DNA of 41,601 nucleotides from Nemertoderma westbladi (GCA_032718475.1 JAUCBJ010004649.1:1-41601), one strand, 5' to 3'. Numbered from the stretch's first letter, positions 11,488 to 22,156 are shown. Numbers and translations are program-made. Notes: generated from the letters alone by a model not told the origin.

Positions 11488-13423
11488 TATACCACTTTGA
11501 TGTATCGCCGGCTGCGTCAGTTTGCGACCAGCCACAAAAATTCCCAATTCATATGATTTATCAGACAGCCGCTCCTGACGGAATTAAAATTAAACACCAT
11601 CAGTAAATATATGCGTATTACACCTGAAGACGACCAAATTTAAATCCGCAACCTGGGGGTGTAGAATCACGTTTACTGCTTTGGTTACAATAGTTTGCCA
11701 CTGAAACCTGTTCCTTTCCCTAGAAAATAAATTATACTGGTCACTTTCACTTTCATGTTTTCTTTCCTTTTTAGGCATGGTGGATTTTACATAGCAAATT
11801 ATTGCAAATGGTAAATTAATGCATTAGTGGGATTTTCCTCAAATTTGGCACAGACAATCTTTAGTCCCAAGTCTATATATAATCAGCAATGCACTTCTAC
11901 ATAGCTACCAATTTAGTTTCCAGAGCAACGGAAATAATAATAATAATTTAATAATTTTTAATACCATTTTGGCTGGTACAATATAGGAAGCATATTAACA
12001 CGACTTCTACTAAACTGGGGCATATAACCTCGCCCATCGAATTTGTTGACCTGAAAAAAGTTCCCCAAAAATGTCCCGTTATAACTCTTATAGTATGTGA
12101 CATATAAATGTGACTATAAAAGCTGATATCAATGCGACTTATAGTTTCCGGGATATAACAATTATCGTGTGACAGTGTAGGTGTATGCAACATTGAATCG
12201 CCATATATTGTACAATTAATTAAATTAATCTTGAACATCACAAATTTGCTACTTACTCTGCCATACTTTGTTTGGCTTGGGTTATTGCAAATTGACGTAC
12301 AATTTCTATGAATAAGTATTTGATATACAAAAGAAATTTTAATAAACCTCTTTTGGACATTAACAAGGTCATATAGAATTCAAAATATGTGGTTCGGATT
12401 GATTGCGAATTACTTTTGGGTTTTATGCTAAATTGACTTCACTAGAAGGAGTACGCGATAGCAATGGCAGTGTATCCGCAGCAGAGTAGATTAATTATAT
12501 TTCAGATCTAAGATAGTCTATTTCCTGTATTATGATGAATTCCCTAAAATCGTGTTGCCGCAGACTGAATGTTTTCTACCGAGGATGTCCAGTCCATCCG
12601 AGGATTAATTACATAATAGCATAGATTCATACCGCTAATCCTCTTGAATCAACTCAGTCAAGGGATCGCTCTACCGAGAATTGAGTATGAGTAGGTGTTT
12701 GATTAAAGTTTGTCTGAGGTTTGATGAATCCTAGTGGTTTATGTATAATATTATACTACCTCGGCATCTATAATGTTGTTTACATGTTCGTTGATTATTT
12801 ACATAAAACTACATAATTTGGAATCACACAACCTAATCAGCAGTAAATAAAAGTAAGACAACACTCTAAGGACTAAATAATAACAGTATGAGGATTCCAA
12901 ATGATACCAAGAAAACTTTGAAGAAGCAATATTAAAAACTGTGACTCACCCTCATAAAATATCATTAATTATGGTCGGTTAACTTCTAATATATTTTACG
13001 GAATCTACTTGAACTTGCTCCCAACATCTACAACAGTATTGTTATTAATAATGAATGATAGTTATACCAATTAATCTCTCCACTACTAGGTGCCTGATAT
13101 GCCCCACAAAGCCTCAAGGAAAGATCTGCTACTTGGAATTATGGATTTCCTGCACTACTGTAGTACTCAACTATAACACCTACTTTATTGAAGAGATGGT
13201 GCGCAATTGTCGTAACTATTAATTGATAATCTTATCGCAGAGTAACAATATATTGTCATACTGTATTTGAAAAATGTTTAAAACCAAAAGTGACCAAGAA
13301 TAATTATTAAGTTTCACGTATATTGCGGACAATAGGCCTTATTTGTTCTTTTTTTGGTATTAAACATTTATCAAATATGATTGCGTCAGTGAGATGGACA
13401 CACAACTTACTACAACAAAGGGA
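11488..13423. other. No recognisable gene
   Basis: AT-rich DNA with only short frames (for example minus 11590-11778 and 11948-12241) that match nothing I know and have no splice or promoter context I could support. Confidence 0.4.
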
Positions 13424-13460
13424 TGTGTGTGTGTGCGTGTGTGTGTGTGTGTGTGTGCGT
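13424..13460 (+). repeat. (TG)n microsatellite
   Basis: Interrupted TG dinucleotide run of about 37 bp, with CG interruptions. Confidence 0.9.
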
Positions 13461-13526
13461 GTCGTGCGGGAGAAGTGGGGGGAGATGCCATCAATTCATA
13501 ATTAAAATCGGAAACTGTTCCGATAT

Positions 13527-13611
13527 AATAATCGGACCTTAAGTTAAGTATTATATGTGACTTCCAAATCCTGGAAAGCCAATTCAGTGCTGCCCATGCC
13601 TTTTCCTTACG
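13527..13611 (-). mobile_element. Small LINE fragment
   Basis: Matches copy D around 36070-36160 with one internal deletion. Shared strings are 'aataatcggaccttaag' and 'cttccaaatcctggaaagcc', then 'gctgcccatgcctttt'. It ends abruptly where the dispersed repeat at 13612 begins. Confidence 0.75.
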
Positions 13612-13905
13612 TACATTTCATGTTTTTGCCTATGTACAGTAGAGGACTAAAACTGCCATTTACAGTAACCAGATGATTTTGAAATATCTTCCATTGGATG
13701 AAGCACCACGGAAAACCTATATTGAAAAAAGACTAGGTGAAAATTGTAACGTTCATATTTTTTGAAAACTGTTTTCTACTTGAAAATTTGATCCAAAAAC
13801 CACCCCAGTAAATTTTTTGAAAATGTTTGTTTCTGGAGATTCAGAATTGTGAAATCTACGTACAAACAAAAAATATTAACAAAAAATATTAACTCTATGA
13901 ATAGG
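13612..13905. repeat. Dispersed repeat, copy 2 (inverted relative to 265-525)
   Basis: Contains 'gtagaggactaaaac', 'cctatattgaaaaaagact' and 'accaccccagtaaa', the reverse-complement counterparts of the copy at 265-525. No coding capacity or ends were recognised. Confidence 0.6.
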
Positions 13906-14221
13906 GTTAAGTTGTAAAAAAAAAATTTACAAAGGTGCGTTTCGAAAGCCTGAGACCATAGTACGCGCTAATCCCCGGCTCTCTCATCAGCTGCTCTAGA
14001 AATTAACCAAGACTTATATACCACACAAACCCCCTAGACAGACAGACATGGAAGACAGGAGGAAGCCGAACCACAGACGTTTGAAAGCACTGTACAGATT
14101 GTAACCAAGAGTATCCCGATAAGATAGGCCTACCTACTAGACAGTAATTATATTAAAATAATATTTTGTAAACTGCATGGAAGTTCAGAATACCCCAAAG
14201 AAATCTATCAAAAACCATGAC
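13906..14221. other. No recognisable gene
   Basis: Includes an A-rich run near 13917. Nothing else was recognised. Confidence 0.4.
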
Positions 14222-14403
14222 TTTAGCATGGGAATATTCTGATATAATAGACAATAATTATAGAATGAAACTCGGTTGTTAGTGTTTTTTTCATTGAGTC
14301 CCTGCAAACTCAATGAAAAACTTACAAAATATGATTTTTTACTTCCCACCAGTTTCATTTCCTAATTGTCTATTATATCAGTATATTATTCCCCTGCTAA
14401 ATT
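14222..14403. repeat. Imperfect hairpin of about 180 bp (fold-back element)
   Basis: The left arm (14222-14300) and the reverse complement of the right arm (14309-14403) share 'gatataatagacaat', 'atgaaact' and, at the centre, 'ttttcattgagt' around the loop 'ccctgcaa'. Arms are about 80-90 bp with indels. This fits a miniature fold-back element or MITE. I did not find a clear flanking target duplication. Confidence 0.65.
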
Positions 14404-14494
14404 GATAGTTGTTGATTTCTTATTTGTATAAACAGTTGAAAATGTCTGTTTGAAAATACGGGATCCTAAATTAAGGATCTCTTAGTGATAGTCC

Positions 14495-14512
14495 CTGTTT
14501 CGAATCCAGGTC
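14495..14512 (+). other. tRNA-like T-arm, possible SINE remnant
   Basis: 'gtttcgaatcc' resembles a Pol III B box and sits in a T-arm-like stem (CCTG/CAGG). No convincing A box or paired acceptor stem is visible upstream, so this is at most a fragment of a tRNA-derived SINE. Confidence 0.3.
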
Positions 14513-14619
14513 CAAGCGCATACAGTTTTAGATAGGTTCCTATCAAGAGGGTTATATTTGTACCTCACTGGATGACGGCCTTCACCTTCAATAATATTAT
14601 AATCTCCCCGTTTTAACAT

Positions 14620-16019
14620 CTTTATCTTTCTTGGTCAATGGGGTTTTATGTCTGTAGGGCGTTACAAATAACACCAATGGGCATTGTTGATCGTTGGTCC
14701 CGGTATGGCTACACGAGGTGTTTAAAACTAAAGTTCAGTATAAGCTTCAATCAAAACACTTAGTACAACGTACATCGATAACAAACAACACGATATTTTA
14801 ACAATATAATCCCATATTGTACCTGTACGGTAAATACAACTTTATTGACCTCGTTCAATGCGTTCACTTGGGATGGACGGTAAATTAAGCATAATTATAT
14901 TTATCGTAAATTAAATTGAATGGAACATGCTTTTCTATAATTACCCATTTAATCATGCGTTAGTGGTTTATGTACTTCCATGCCTGGAGATAGATATTAT
15001 TTCACTGCATTCATTTAAGATACTTTTCTCCGAATAAACTAACACAGATCCTTGCAAAATTCGGCGATAAAAAAGTGTCACTTCCATGGACGAGGTAGCG
15101 CCTTCAGTAGGCAGACTAATTAACTGAAGTATTTAAATTCAGAGCACAACTTATATATATTGGTATTATTTGTAATATAAATATGGGTGTGGTGTGGTGT
15201 GGACCTCACTTATATTGTCCGTCGCACAGTGCTTGCGTCGTCGGTTGCCAATATGAATTATTCCTCCGTTTTGCATGAAAATGGCAATTAGATTCGCAAT
15301 GACATAGTTGAGCGGTCGGTTGATAAAGTGTAGCTCATCTATAATGAATGATAATGTATTACTGTAAGCGCTGCAGTATATTATTTGCTAAGATCACTTA
15401 CATATCCTTTCCAACAGGTGAAAAGGATTACGCTTTCGATGATTACGGGTTTGGGAACAGATTCGGTAAATGATGTGATTCAAATCAACGGCCCCGCGAC
15501 TAAAGAGAAGACTCTGGCTTGAACATGGTTTGGTGGGGTTGTCCATTAACGCAAATCCTCATTGGAGCACTATCATTGAATGTATTGTGTTGTATTGTAT
15601 CGCGTCGCAGTGTAGTCAGTCACTCATCCCTTATCAAATAACGCTCATAAAACGCTCGTGAATTACTAATTATATTTTTTAAATATAAAATGATATCTCG
15701 TTGTTACTGAATACTGACCCTAGGTGTATAGGCCATGGTGAACATACTTAGGGTCCTGGTACATTAACCTACATACCATATATCCTGTGTAGGGACAGAA
15801 GGCCTCTGCCTATTCAATTTTCATGTATAAATAATGTGAATGTTTATGCTTGTATATTTTATGCAGAATAAATTCGTAGGTATTGGAATTTGACTGATTA
15901 CAAAGTAGTAAGAATCTCATATAATTTAATTATTTGTATAGAAGTAATTTCGAACTACCAAATCGCCAGGGCGACATATTCTCCAACTTTATATCGCAGT
16001 GCGACAATATTTCTCGAAG
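14620..16019. other. No recognisable gene
   Basis: Unique-looking AT-rich DNA up to the LTR element's target site. A short frame at 15890-16099 runs into the LTR and is not considered real. Confidence 0.4.
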
Positions 16020-16024
16020 CTAAG
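16020..16024 (+). repeat. 5-bp target site duplication, left
   Basis: 'ctaag' directly precedes the LTR terminus TGTGAC and is repeated exactly at 22854-22858 after the other LTR. Confidence 0.92.
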
Positions 16025-16571
16025 TGTGACGGGATCTACGGATCCCGGTTTATCCGTTGGGTTTTCTATCTACGCGTCCCCGCCGTGTGTGAAAGGTAAA
16101 AGAGTTCTGATGTTCGGTTATATGTATAAGGTATAATATAGTTGATATATAGGCTTTAGTATAGTATGGCACAGTTACCGGTAGATAAGTATGATGGCGG
16201 TAGCGGACGGTGATAGAAGTCACCGTTCCACCCTACTGAACTAACTGAGTAAACTGAATGAATGATTGCTGTACAGGTAATATATACTGCACGGGTTTGG
16301 CCGTTACAGTACTTAGTCGATGCTGTCCCCCCATTGGCTAATATCCCTGTTGGCACCCTTTGCCCCCCTCTGAAGTGCTTCCCTTTGCCCTTGCTGTTCT
16401 CTCTTGGTTAGGGGTTTGGCCCCTGACCCTTATTGTGTGTGTCTCCTTTGGGGCCTATTGTCCCCGTTTACTGGGCTGACACGAGGTTGATTGGTAATCA
16501 ACCTCGTGCTCCCAATATTGCTTTATGGCTCACTCTATGGGTTTGTGTTAGCGGAATTGGATAAGCTAACA
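16025..16571 (-). repeat. 3' LTR (element sense)
   Basis: 547 bp, identical by eye to 22307-22853 at an offset of 6282. In element sense it begins TGTTAGC and ends GTCACA. It contains a 13-bp perfect hairpin (16480-16508), a smaller one (CGGTGA/TCACCG near 16207) and TA-rich boxes such as 'agtatatatta' that could act as TATA elements. Confidence 0.95.
16480..16508 (-). promoter_or_regulatory. Perfect stem-loop in the LTR
   Basis: CACGAGGTTGATT and AATCAACCTCGTG form a 13-bp perfect stem around a 3-base loop. The same structure is at 22762-22790 in the other LTR. A role in the retroelement RNA (processing, packaging or strand transfer) is inference. Confidence 0.7.
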
Positions 16572-16580
16572 CTCCCCCCC
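16572..16580 (-). promoter_or_regulatory. Polypurine tract
   Basis: In minus reading GGGGGGGAG directly abuts the 3' LTR start TGTTAGC. This is the expected position of the plus-strand primer and fixes the element's orientation. Confidence 0.8.
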
Positions 16581-16609
16581 ATGCTATCTTCCCGGTGAGA
16601 AGATAGCAT
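16581..16609 (-). other. 11-bp perfect hairpin beside the polypurine tract
   Basis: ATGCTATCTTC and GAAGATAGCAT pair around a 7-base loop, immediately upstream of the purine tract in element sense. Confidence 0.7.
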
Positions 16610-17059
16610 CCAACTAAAGTGCGCTACAATTCCGCTGGATCCCGATCTAGCATCGGGTGTGGGGTGGGTATATTTTTTCTGAGTCGGCTTTCCAGGCCGC
16701 TCCCTATGGGTATGATATTGCTACCCTTTGGCGTCTCGTGTCGGGCCGATCGTGCGCTTCTCTCACACAATTTTTGTTTCCCCAACACTTTCACCACTCT
16801 ACTCCAACTCTCGCATACTCCCGGACCTCCTCGTCCCACACTCTTCCTCTCACTTCTCCTCCCCCACACTTGAATTGCGCCCACGTTCTCTTCGCACTCC
16901 GCACTATTACTCCATCCCTCCTTGACTACCTTATCCCTTCTGACGAATCTCACCCCCCCTCCGTGCCGTCGCACTCAGGAAATGTGAAATCGTCTGGCAT
17001 CTTGTCCCTAGTGCCATAGTCACTTAGCCCCCCAGTCCCAGTAGCTAATTGAGAAAGGT
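16610..17059 (-). other. Purine-rich 3' region of the element, no recognised protein
   Basis: A minus frame 16624-16974 is open for 116 codons and is rich in Arg, Gly and Ser. It shows no motif of integrase, envelope or other known retroelement protein. Plus-strand frames here are antisense by-products of the pyrimidine-rich composition. Confidence 0.4.
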
Positions 17060-18600
17060 TGTATGACTATAGTACTTACACCACTATCTCCGCACTCCGC
17101 ACTATCACCTCTCCACTCTCTTGTCACTCCCTAAGGCTTTAATCTCTAATGCTACCCCTGTGCTATCATACTATCTACCTACTGCTTACTAACTCTAACT
17201 ATCTAACTAACTCTACTAACTACTAACTCTTACTACTTCTAGCTCTAACTGAGAGCCTCTAACTTTCTACTGACTCTAACTCTCTACTAAGTCTAACTAA
17301 CTCCTACTAACTTTCTAGTTCTACTAACTCTACTTGACTCCTCTGAGTCTACCAACTCTGCTAACTAGCTCTACTAACTCTACTCCACTAGCTCTGCTAA
17401 CTCTACTCCACTAGCTCTGCTAACTCTACTAACTAGCTCTACTAACTCTAATCCACTCTTCTAACTACGTGGCGCTTGCGGTGCCCACAACCCCTTTACT
17501 ATTACTTCCTTCTACGTGGCGCTTGCGGTGCCCACAACCACTCTACTATCTGGCACCCTATGTGCCCTTCTACTACTCAACTACCTCTCTAGCTCTACTA
17601 CCTGGCACCCTATGTGCCCTCTCTACTACTCTACTCTATCTCTAACTTACTTCCTTTACATCCACTCGCCTGCACGTGACGCTCTGAATGCCGGCAGAGT
17701 GGGTACGTTAATTATGTGAACTACTACTGACTCTACTAACTCTACTAACTCTCTTCTAACTCTACTAACTCTTTTTGTGCCCGGCACCTCTTGTGCCCGG
17801 CACCTTCTAACTCTACTAACTCAACTAACTCTACTACTAACTCAACTAACTCTACTACTAACTCTTTTTGTGCCCGGCACCTCTTGTGCCCGGCACCCAC
17901 CCTAATTAACATACCCCGCTCTTACATCAAACACACCATCACGCCCGTGCCCCACTAAGTTCAGCGCATTCCCTACTAACTCTAACTACGTGGCGCTTAT
18001 GGTGCCCACAACCCTCTACTGCTACTACTTTCTATGTGGCGCTTACGGTGCCCACAACCATTCTACTACTAACTCTACTCTGCTAACTCTCTACTAACGG
18101 TACTACGTACCCTCTAACTCTTACTCTAACTAGCGGTATTACGTACCCTCTAACTCTTACTCTAACTAGCGGTACTACGTACCCTCTCACTACTCCAACT
18201 CCACTAACTAACGGTACTACGTACCCTCTAACTCTTACTCTAACTAGCGGTACTTACGTACCCTCTAACTCTAACTACCTAGCGGTACTTACGTACCCTC
18301 TAACTCTCTAACTAACTAGCGGTACTTAGGTACCCTCTAACTCTAACTAACTAGCGGTACTTACGTACCCTCTAACTCTCTTCTACTAACGGTACTACAC
18401 GTACCCTCCTACTAACTCTTCTACTAACGGTACTACACGTACCCTCCTACTAACTCTTCTACTAACGGTACTACACGTACCCTCCTACTAACTCTTCTAC
18501 TAACTAGCGGTACTTACGTACCCTCTAACTCTCTAACTAACTATTGGTACTACGTACCACCCTTTAACTAACTAACTAACTAACTAACTCTTACTACCTA
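17060..18600 (-). repeat. Hairpin-rich array of (CTAACT)-like spacers and short inverted repeats
   Basis: Spacers built from 'ctaactctactaact' separate dozens of short inverted repeats with 5-bp stems. Three classes recur on the plus strand: GGTAC-(3-5 nt)-GTACC (about 18095-18560), GGCAC-CCTAT-GTGCC (17555, 17605) with the related GTGCC-C-GGCAC (17776-17895), and GGCGC-TTGCG-GTGCC (17470, 17518, 17996, 18040). Stems swap C-G for T-A at the middle pair while pairing is kept. No long frame crosses it. It occupies the place where pol would be expected. Confidence 0.75.
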
Positions 18601-18642
18601 ACTTCTACCTACTCTATTATTTAATTATTTTCTTATTTTTAA

Positions 18643-20541
18643 TTAAATAATTATTTTATATTTTGTGCGTGGGAAGGGCGTCTCGCCCTCATTCCCACCC
18701 CCCTCAGTCCAAAACTTTGGACGACTAAAAACTCTCACGTGCCCCTTCTTCCAGTAGGCACTCTCCTGCTGCCCTCCTATACGTCCTCTAACTCTTCGCC
18801 ACACTCTCTTCGGTGCCACCTTTGCTGGCCTCCCCCTTCGTATGTGCGCTGGCATTAGAGCCCTCGACGACCCCCGCTCGTCCCTCGGTATACGCGGTGT
18901 CTGCCCGTGCAATGCCCCCTCGCACTGTGTCCGTCCTGCGTGTGTATGCAACACGCCTCCTCCTACTTTCCCGACTCCCTTATGTTTGCTAATGGGCTTC
19001 TCTGCCCCTGGTTTATTCCTTTCATATCCTCTCCCTTTCCAACACTCTCCGGATCTGTGTCCTTTTACCACACATCGATGACATAGTCCGTTTGCGTCTG
19101 TGTAGGCTACACGATCTCGTTTGGGCAACGCTTGCCAGTACTTGCAACTCCTGGTCTTATGGGTTCCGTCCCGATGTAATTGACATTGGAATCCTGGATT
19201 ATAGCGTTTCCTGTATAGTCCTTCACGTATCGCGCTTAGGTTTATATGTACCGATTTAATGTTTTGGTTGTCTAGACTCGGCCTACTGGGTATATTGGGA
19301 TTGTTTTTATTTATGGTGTTATTTTCTTTCTGTCCCTGCCACGGTGTGGCCCTGCTACCAACTAGCTGTGGACTAGCAGTCCCCTGTACGGCCGCGTGTG
19401 GTATTGACTGTCCGCACGACCTGTTCTCGTCCAAGGGGTTCGATGTTCTCGCTCCTATTGGGGTATATTGTCGATATTGTGATGGGGGAATGTCACCCTG
19501 TCCCCCCCCGGCCGGTATGTTTGGTACTGGGGTTGATGTTAATACATTGGGGCCCATACGTCTATCTCCAATAACTCCCCCCTCCCCTGGATATATGTTA
19601 TGTCCCTGTGTATTATAGTCATGCTGCTGTACCGATATAGGCCTACCTACCTCTCGCCTACCTACCGGTATGTACTCCGCGACTTCCGGGTTTAATCCCG
19701 TCGTTCGCGCTACCCTATCGCCTACTCTATCTCTCCCAGCATGGCCTATAATAGTATGTGCAGTAAGGCCTACAGTATGTCCTGCAGTCTGCATGTGCCC
19801 TTCCGAACCGAAGTTTATTCTTCGCGAATCTCGAATCTCCCCGCGACTACTGCACTCTCGATCGGCAGCTATATCCCGTCGGGAAGCTTCTCTTCGATCC
19901 CCTCTCCTGTTCTCGACTTTGTATTGGTACCTCCTGTACCCCTCTCTTGGCGTGCGGTGCGTTTCTCCGGGGCGACGGCAATCTCCCGAAGTTCGACCCC
20001 ACTGGCTCCCTGACTCCATCTCTACTGTCGACGGTCCGCTATCCGTCCTCGCACTGCTATCGTTCGTGGCGACACTTCTTCTACTATCTTCTCTTCTTCT
20101 CTTTTCTGTGTAGTATCCCCGCTCGTGAGATCTCTCGTCGACCTCCCGGTTAAACTCCACTGTTCTTCTTCTCTCTTCTGATCGGGCTCGACGCTTCGTC
20201 TGCCCTCTCGCGACGTCAACCTGCCTCTCTCTGCTCGATCGCACGCCGCTGGGGATACTCGCAATCCCCCCATTACTCTCCGTTGCCGGGTGTTGCGGTT
20301 TACCTAATTCGGCCCGCGCATTATCCGCCGACGCCTGTGGGACACTCTCTGCCCCCCCTCTCTCGCTACTAATCTCTCGCGGTGGGGTGCCCGTAGCCCC
20401 CCCCCACCCGCCACTTCTAACTTCACTATCTCTTACTACACTTCTACACCCCTCTTGTGGGGCATTCTCTGCCCCCCCTCTCTCGCCACTAATCTTATGT
20501 GGTGGGGCGCCGGTAGCCCCCCCCCCCCCCACTCGCCACAT
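18643..20541 (-). CDS. Gag-like C-terminal segment with double zinc-binding motif
   Basis: The segment is 632 codons. Residues 1-100 are Gly/Arg/Ser-rich and include the second copy of a duplicated module (EVRSGGWGGATGTPP near 40-54). Residues 105-250 are very basic and probably disordered. A zinc-binding region follows: C453-x2-H456-x4-H461-x4-C466, then a canonical CCHC knuckle C487-x2-C490-x4-H495-x4-C500. The pairing of a C-x2-H-x4-H-x4-C finger with a CCHC knuckle is what I associate with BEL/Pao nucleocapsid. Its role would be to bind and package the element RNA. The Met at 20541 directly follows a TAG in this frame, and the upstream frame joins at a G14 run. It is therefore more likely the continuation of the 22156 frame than an independent gene. 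It ends in AT-rich DNA, with no protease or RT after it. Confidence 0.72.
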   Translation of the reverse strand: MWRVGGGGATGAPPHKISGERGGAENAPQEGCRSVVRDSEVRSGGWGGATGTPPREISSERGGAESVPQASADNARAELGKPQHPATESNGGIASIPSGVRSSRERQVDVARGQTKRRARSEERRRTVEFNREVDERSHERGYYTEKRRREDSRRSVATNDSSARTDSGPSTVEMESGSQWGRTSGDCRRPGETHRTPREGYRRYQYKVENRRGDRREASRRDIAADRECSSRGEIRDSRRINFGSEGHMQTAGHTVGLTAHTIIGHAGRDRVGDRVARTTGLNPEVAEYIPVGRREVGRPISVQQHDYNTQGHNIYPGEGGVIGDRRMGPNVLTSTPVPNIPAGGGQGDIPPSQYRQYTPIGARTSNPLDENRSCGQSIPHAAVQGTASPQLVGSRATPWQGQKENNTINKNNPNIPSRPSLDNQNIKSVHINLSAIREGLYRKRYNPGFQCQLHRDGTHKTRSCKYWQALPKRDRVAYTDANGLCHRCVVKGHRSGECWKGRGYERNKPGAEKPISKHKGVGKVGGGVLHTHAGRTQCEGALHGQTPRIPRDERGSSRALMPAHIRRGRPAKVAPKRVWRRVRGRIGGQQESAYWKKGHVRVFSRPKFWTEGGGNEGETPFPRTKYKIII

Positions 20542-20900
20542 CTAACTTCACTATCTCTCACTTCGTCTCTACACCCCTCTCTAGTCGACGCACTGTCTCT
20601 ACTACGGCTGGGTCTATTCACCCCCGCCTCTCTCTCTACTACTGTGTGGCCCACCAGGCCCACTTCGGGTTGGCTCAACCCCGCTACCTCCTGCCTACCA
20701 ACTACGTGGCCTACCAGGCCGCCGTCGGGTTGGCTCAACCCTGCCACCTCCTGCCTACCAAGTACGTGGCCCACCAGAGTATTTGTATTTAAATTTAAAT
20801 TACTACTACCAGGTAAAATATTATTTCCTGTAATAAAGGGATTAGGGTTATCTACTACGGTACTATTAATATTAACTATTTCTAACGTACTATTATTACC
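20517..20900 (-). CDS. Gag-like middle segment in a third frame
   Basis: After the G10 run (20899-20908) the frame -1 to the first gag segment is open without a stop through 20517 and beyond. It carries the repeated phrase GHV(V/L)GRQEVAGLSQP twice and then the first copy of the duplicated module (EVRCGEW) up to the G14 run at 20517-20530. It has no initiation codon of its own that I would trust. It is best read as the link between the two longer segments, which would need a -1 shift at each G-run. Confidence 0.6.
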
Positions 20901-22156
20901 CCCCCCCCGCCCGTACGGCTACACCAGCTCTGGTTCTCTCGCTCGCTGCTTGTAAGTGGGGGCTCACTCTCTGATATCTCCAACCGCGCCAGTTCTAGTC
21001 GGCGCCGTTTAAGTTTGGCCCGATATTGCGCAAGCAGCGCCAGTCGGACAAGCAAACCATCCTGCGTACGTTGTTCCTCGAACTCTCTCTCTCTGCACAC
21101 TCGGAACTCTCTCGCAAGCATCCCAGGCTGCCTCGCCGGCTCGCTCTCTATTCTCCCGATCATTATCCCGATATGCTCCCGCTCTCTACGCTCCTCGGCC
21201 CTCTCTCTATCCTCCCTTACCAACTCTAATAATGCGGTTTGCTCTCTCAATTGCCCCTCTAACTGTTTCCGCTCTGCCGCCGCCTTTTCTAATTTATACG
21301 CCACGCGTTCACTCTCTCGCACCCTTCTTTCTTTTGCGGAGGATGTAGCAGACTTATCGGTTGCGACGGACTCCCGTCGCCCCTCCGTCCTACTAACTTT
21401 CCCCCGCTTCCCGGAACTTCCTCCGACCGACGAGACCGAATCCTCGGAGTTAACCTCGTATTCGCCCTCCCCAGGTCTCTTCCAACCCACTAACTTAACT
21501 TCCCTGGCATCGACTAAGTATGGCCCTATGTACACTACACCAGGCCCCATACCCCTACGTTCCCATAGCCCAAACAGTTCGAAGGCAACCCCTCTCGCTC
21601 TCTCCCCGGCCAGTTCTCTCTGCCCAGAACACACTAGGTGATCAAAGTATCTGTTCGACTCACCTAGTCGTCTCCTCAGTCTCACCTCGTCTATCTTCGC
21701 CCCTCCTTTGGCCTCTCTCAGTTGCTCCCGGGTCGCGAGGTAGGCCCGTCGAAGTCGATCAGAAACCCCGACGTCCTCGTCGCCGACCTCTCTTCCGTCT
21801 CTCCGGGTCCGACGTCGTACCGACGGCCCCACCGTCGCCGTTCCGGTGGACCGTTCGTCGTCCTCGGCCTGTGGCTGGCCGGTGACATCGGTATGTCGAC
21901 CCTCGCTCCGCGTCGACTCGTCTTTCTCTTCTCCTCCCTTCTCGTCTCCTTCCCTCGACTCACTCTCCGGTTGTAGACGACCCCCCACATCTCGGTTCGC
22001 CGGGTTGCTCGTTGTCGACGTGGCGTCAACCTGCGTCGACGTGGTCGGCGTAGCATCGACCGGCGTCGTGGGTTCGTATCGTCTCGCCGTGGCCTCGCGG
22101 ATCGTTAGATCGTCGTCCGGGGTCCGCGGCGGTGTCGTTCCTCTCTCTCGACTCAT
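20882..22156 (-). CDS. Gag-like N-terminal segment with coiled coil
   Basis: The segment is 424 codons starting at an ATG in good context (gccacgATGa). A GTG four codons upstream is in frame but less likely. The N-terminal third is rich in Thr, Pro, Asp and Arg and looks disordered. About residues 125-170 hold charged helices (LRRAYLATREQLREAK). About residues 255-400 form a long Arg/Glu-rich coiled coil (LEKAAAERKQLEGQLREQ and following), a plausible multimerisation region of a capsid-type protein. It ends at a TAG a few codons after the G10 run. No sequence match to a named gag was recognised. Its position just after the leader and before the zinc-knuckle segment supports the gag call. Confidence 0.7.
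   Translation of the reverse strand: MSRERGTTPPRTPDDDLTIREATARRYEPTTPVDATPTTSTQVDATSTTSNPANRDVGGRLQPESESREGDEKGGEEKDESTRSEGRHTDVTGQPQAEDDERSTGTATVGPSVRRRTRRDGREVGDEDVGVSDRLRRAYLATREQLREAKGGAKIDEVRLRRRLGESNRYFDHLVCSGQRELAGERARGVAFELFGLWERRGMGPGVVYIGPYLVDAREVKLVGWKRPGEGEYEVNSEDSVSSVGGSSGKRGKVSRTEGRRESVATDKSATSSAKERRVRESERVAYKLEKAAAERKQLEGQLREQTALLELVREDRERAEERREREHIGIMIGRIESEPARQPGMLAREFRVCREREFEEQRTQDGLLVRLALLAQYRAKLKRRRLELARLEISESEPPLTSSERENQSWCSRTGGGGVIIVR

Noticed and set aside
11320-11547. Minus frame with a poly-Thr stretch
   Set aside because: The Thr run is a translation of the (TAG)n/(CTA)n microsatellite.
16156-16356. 66-codon minus frame found identically at 22438-22638
   Set aside because: It is duplicated only because it lies within the two identical LTRs, and it has no coding signature.
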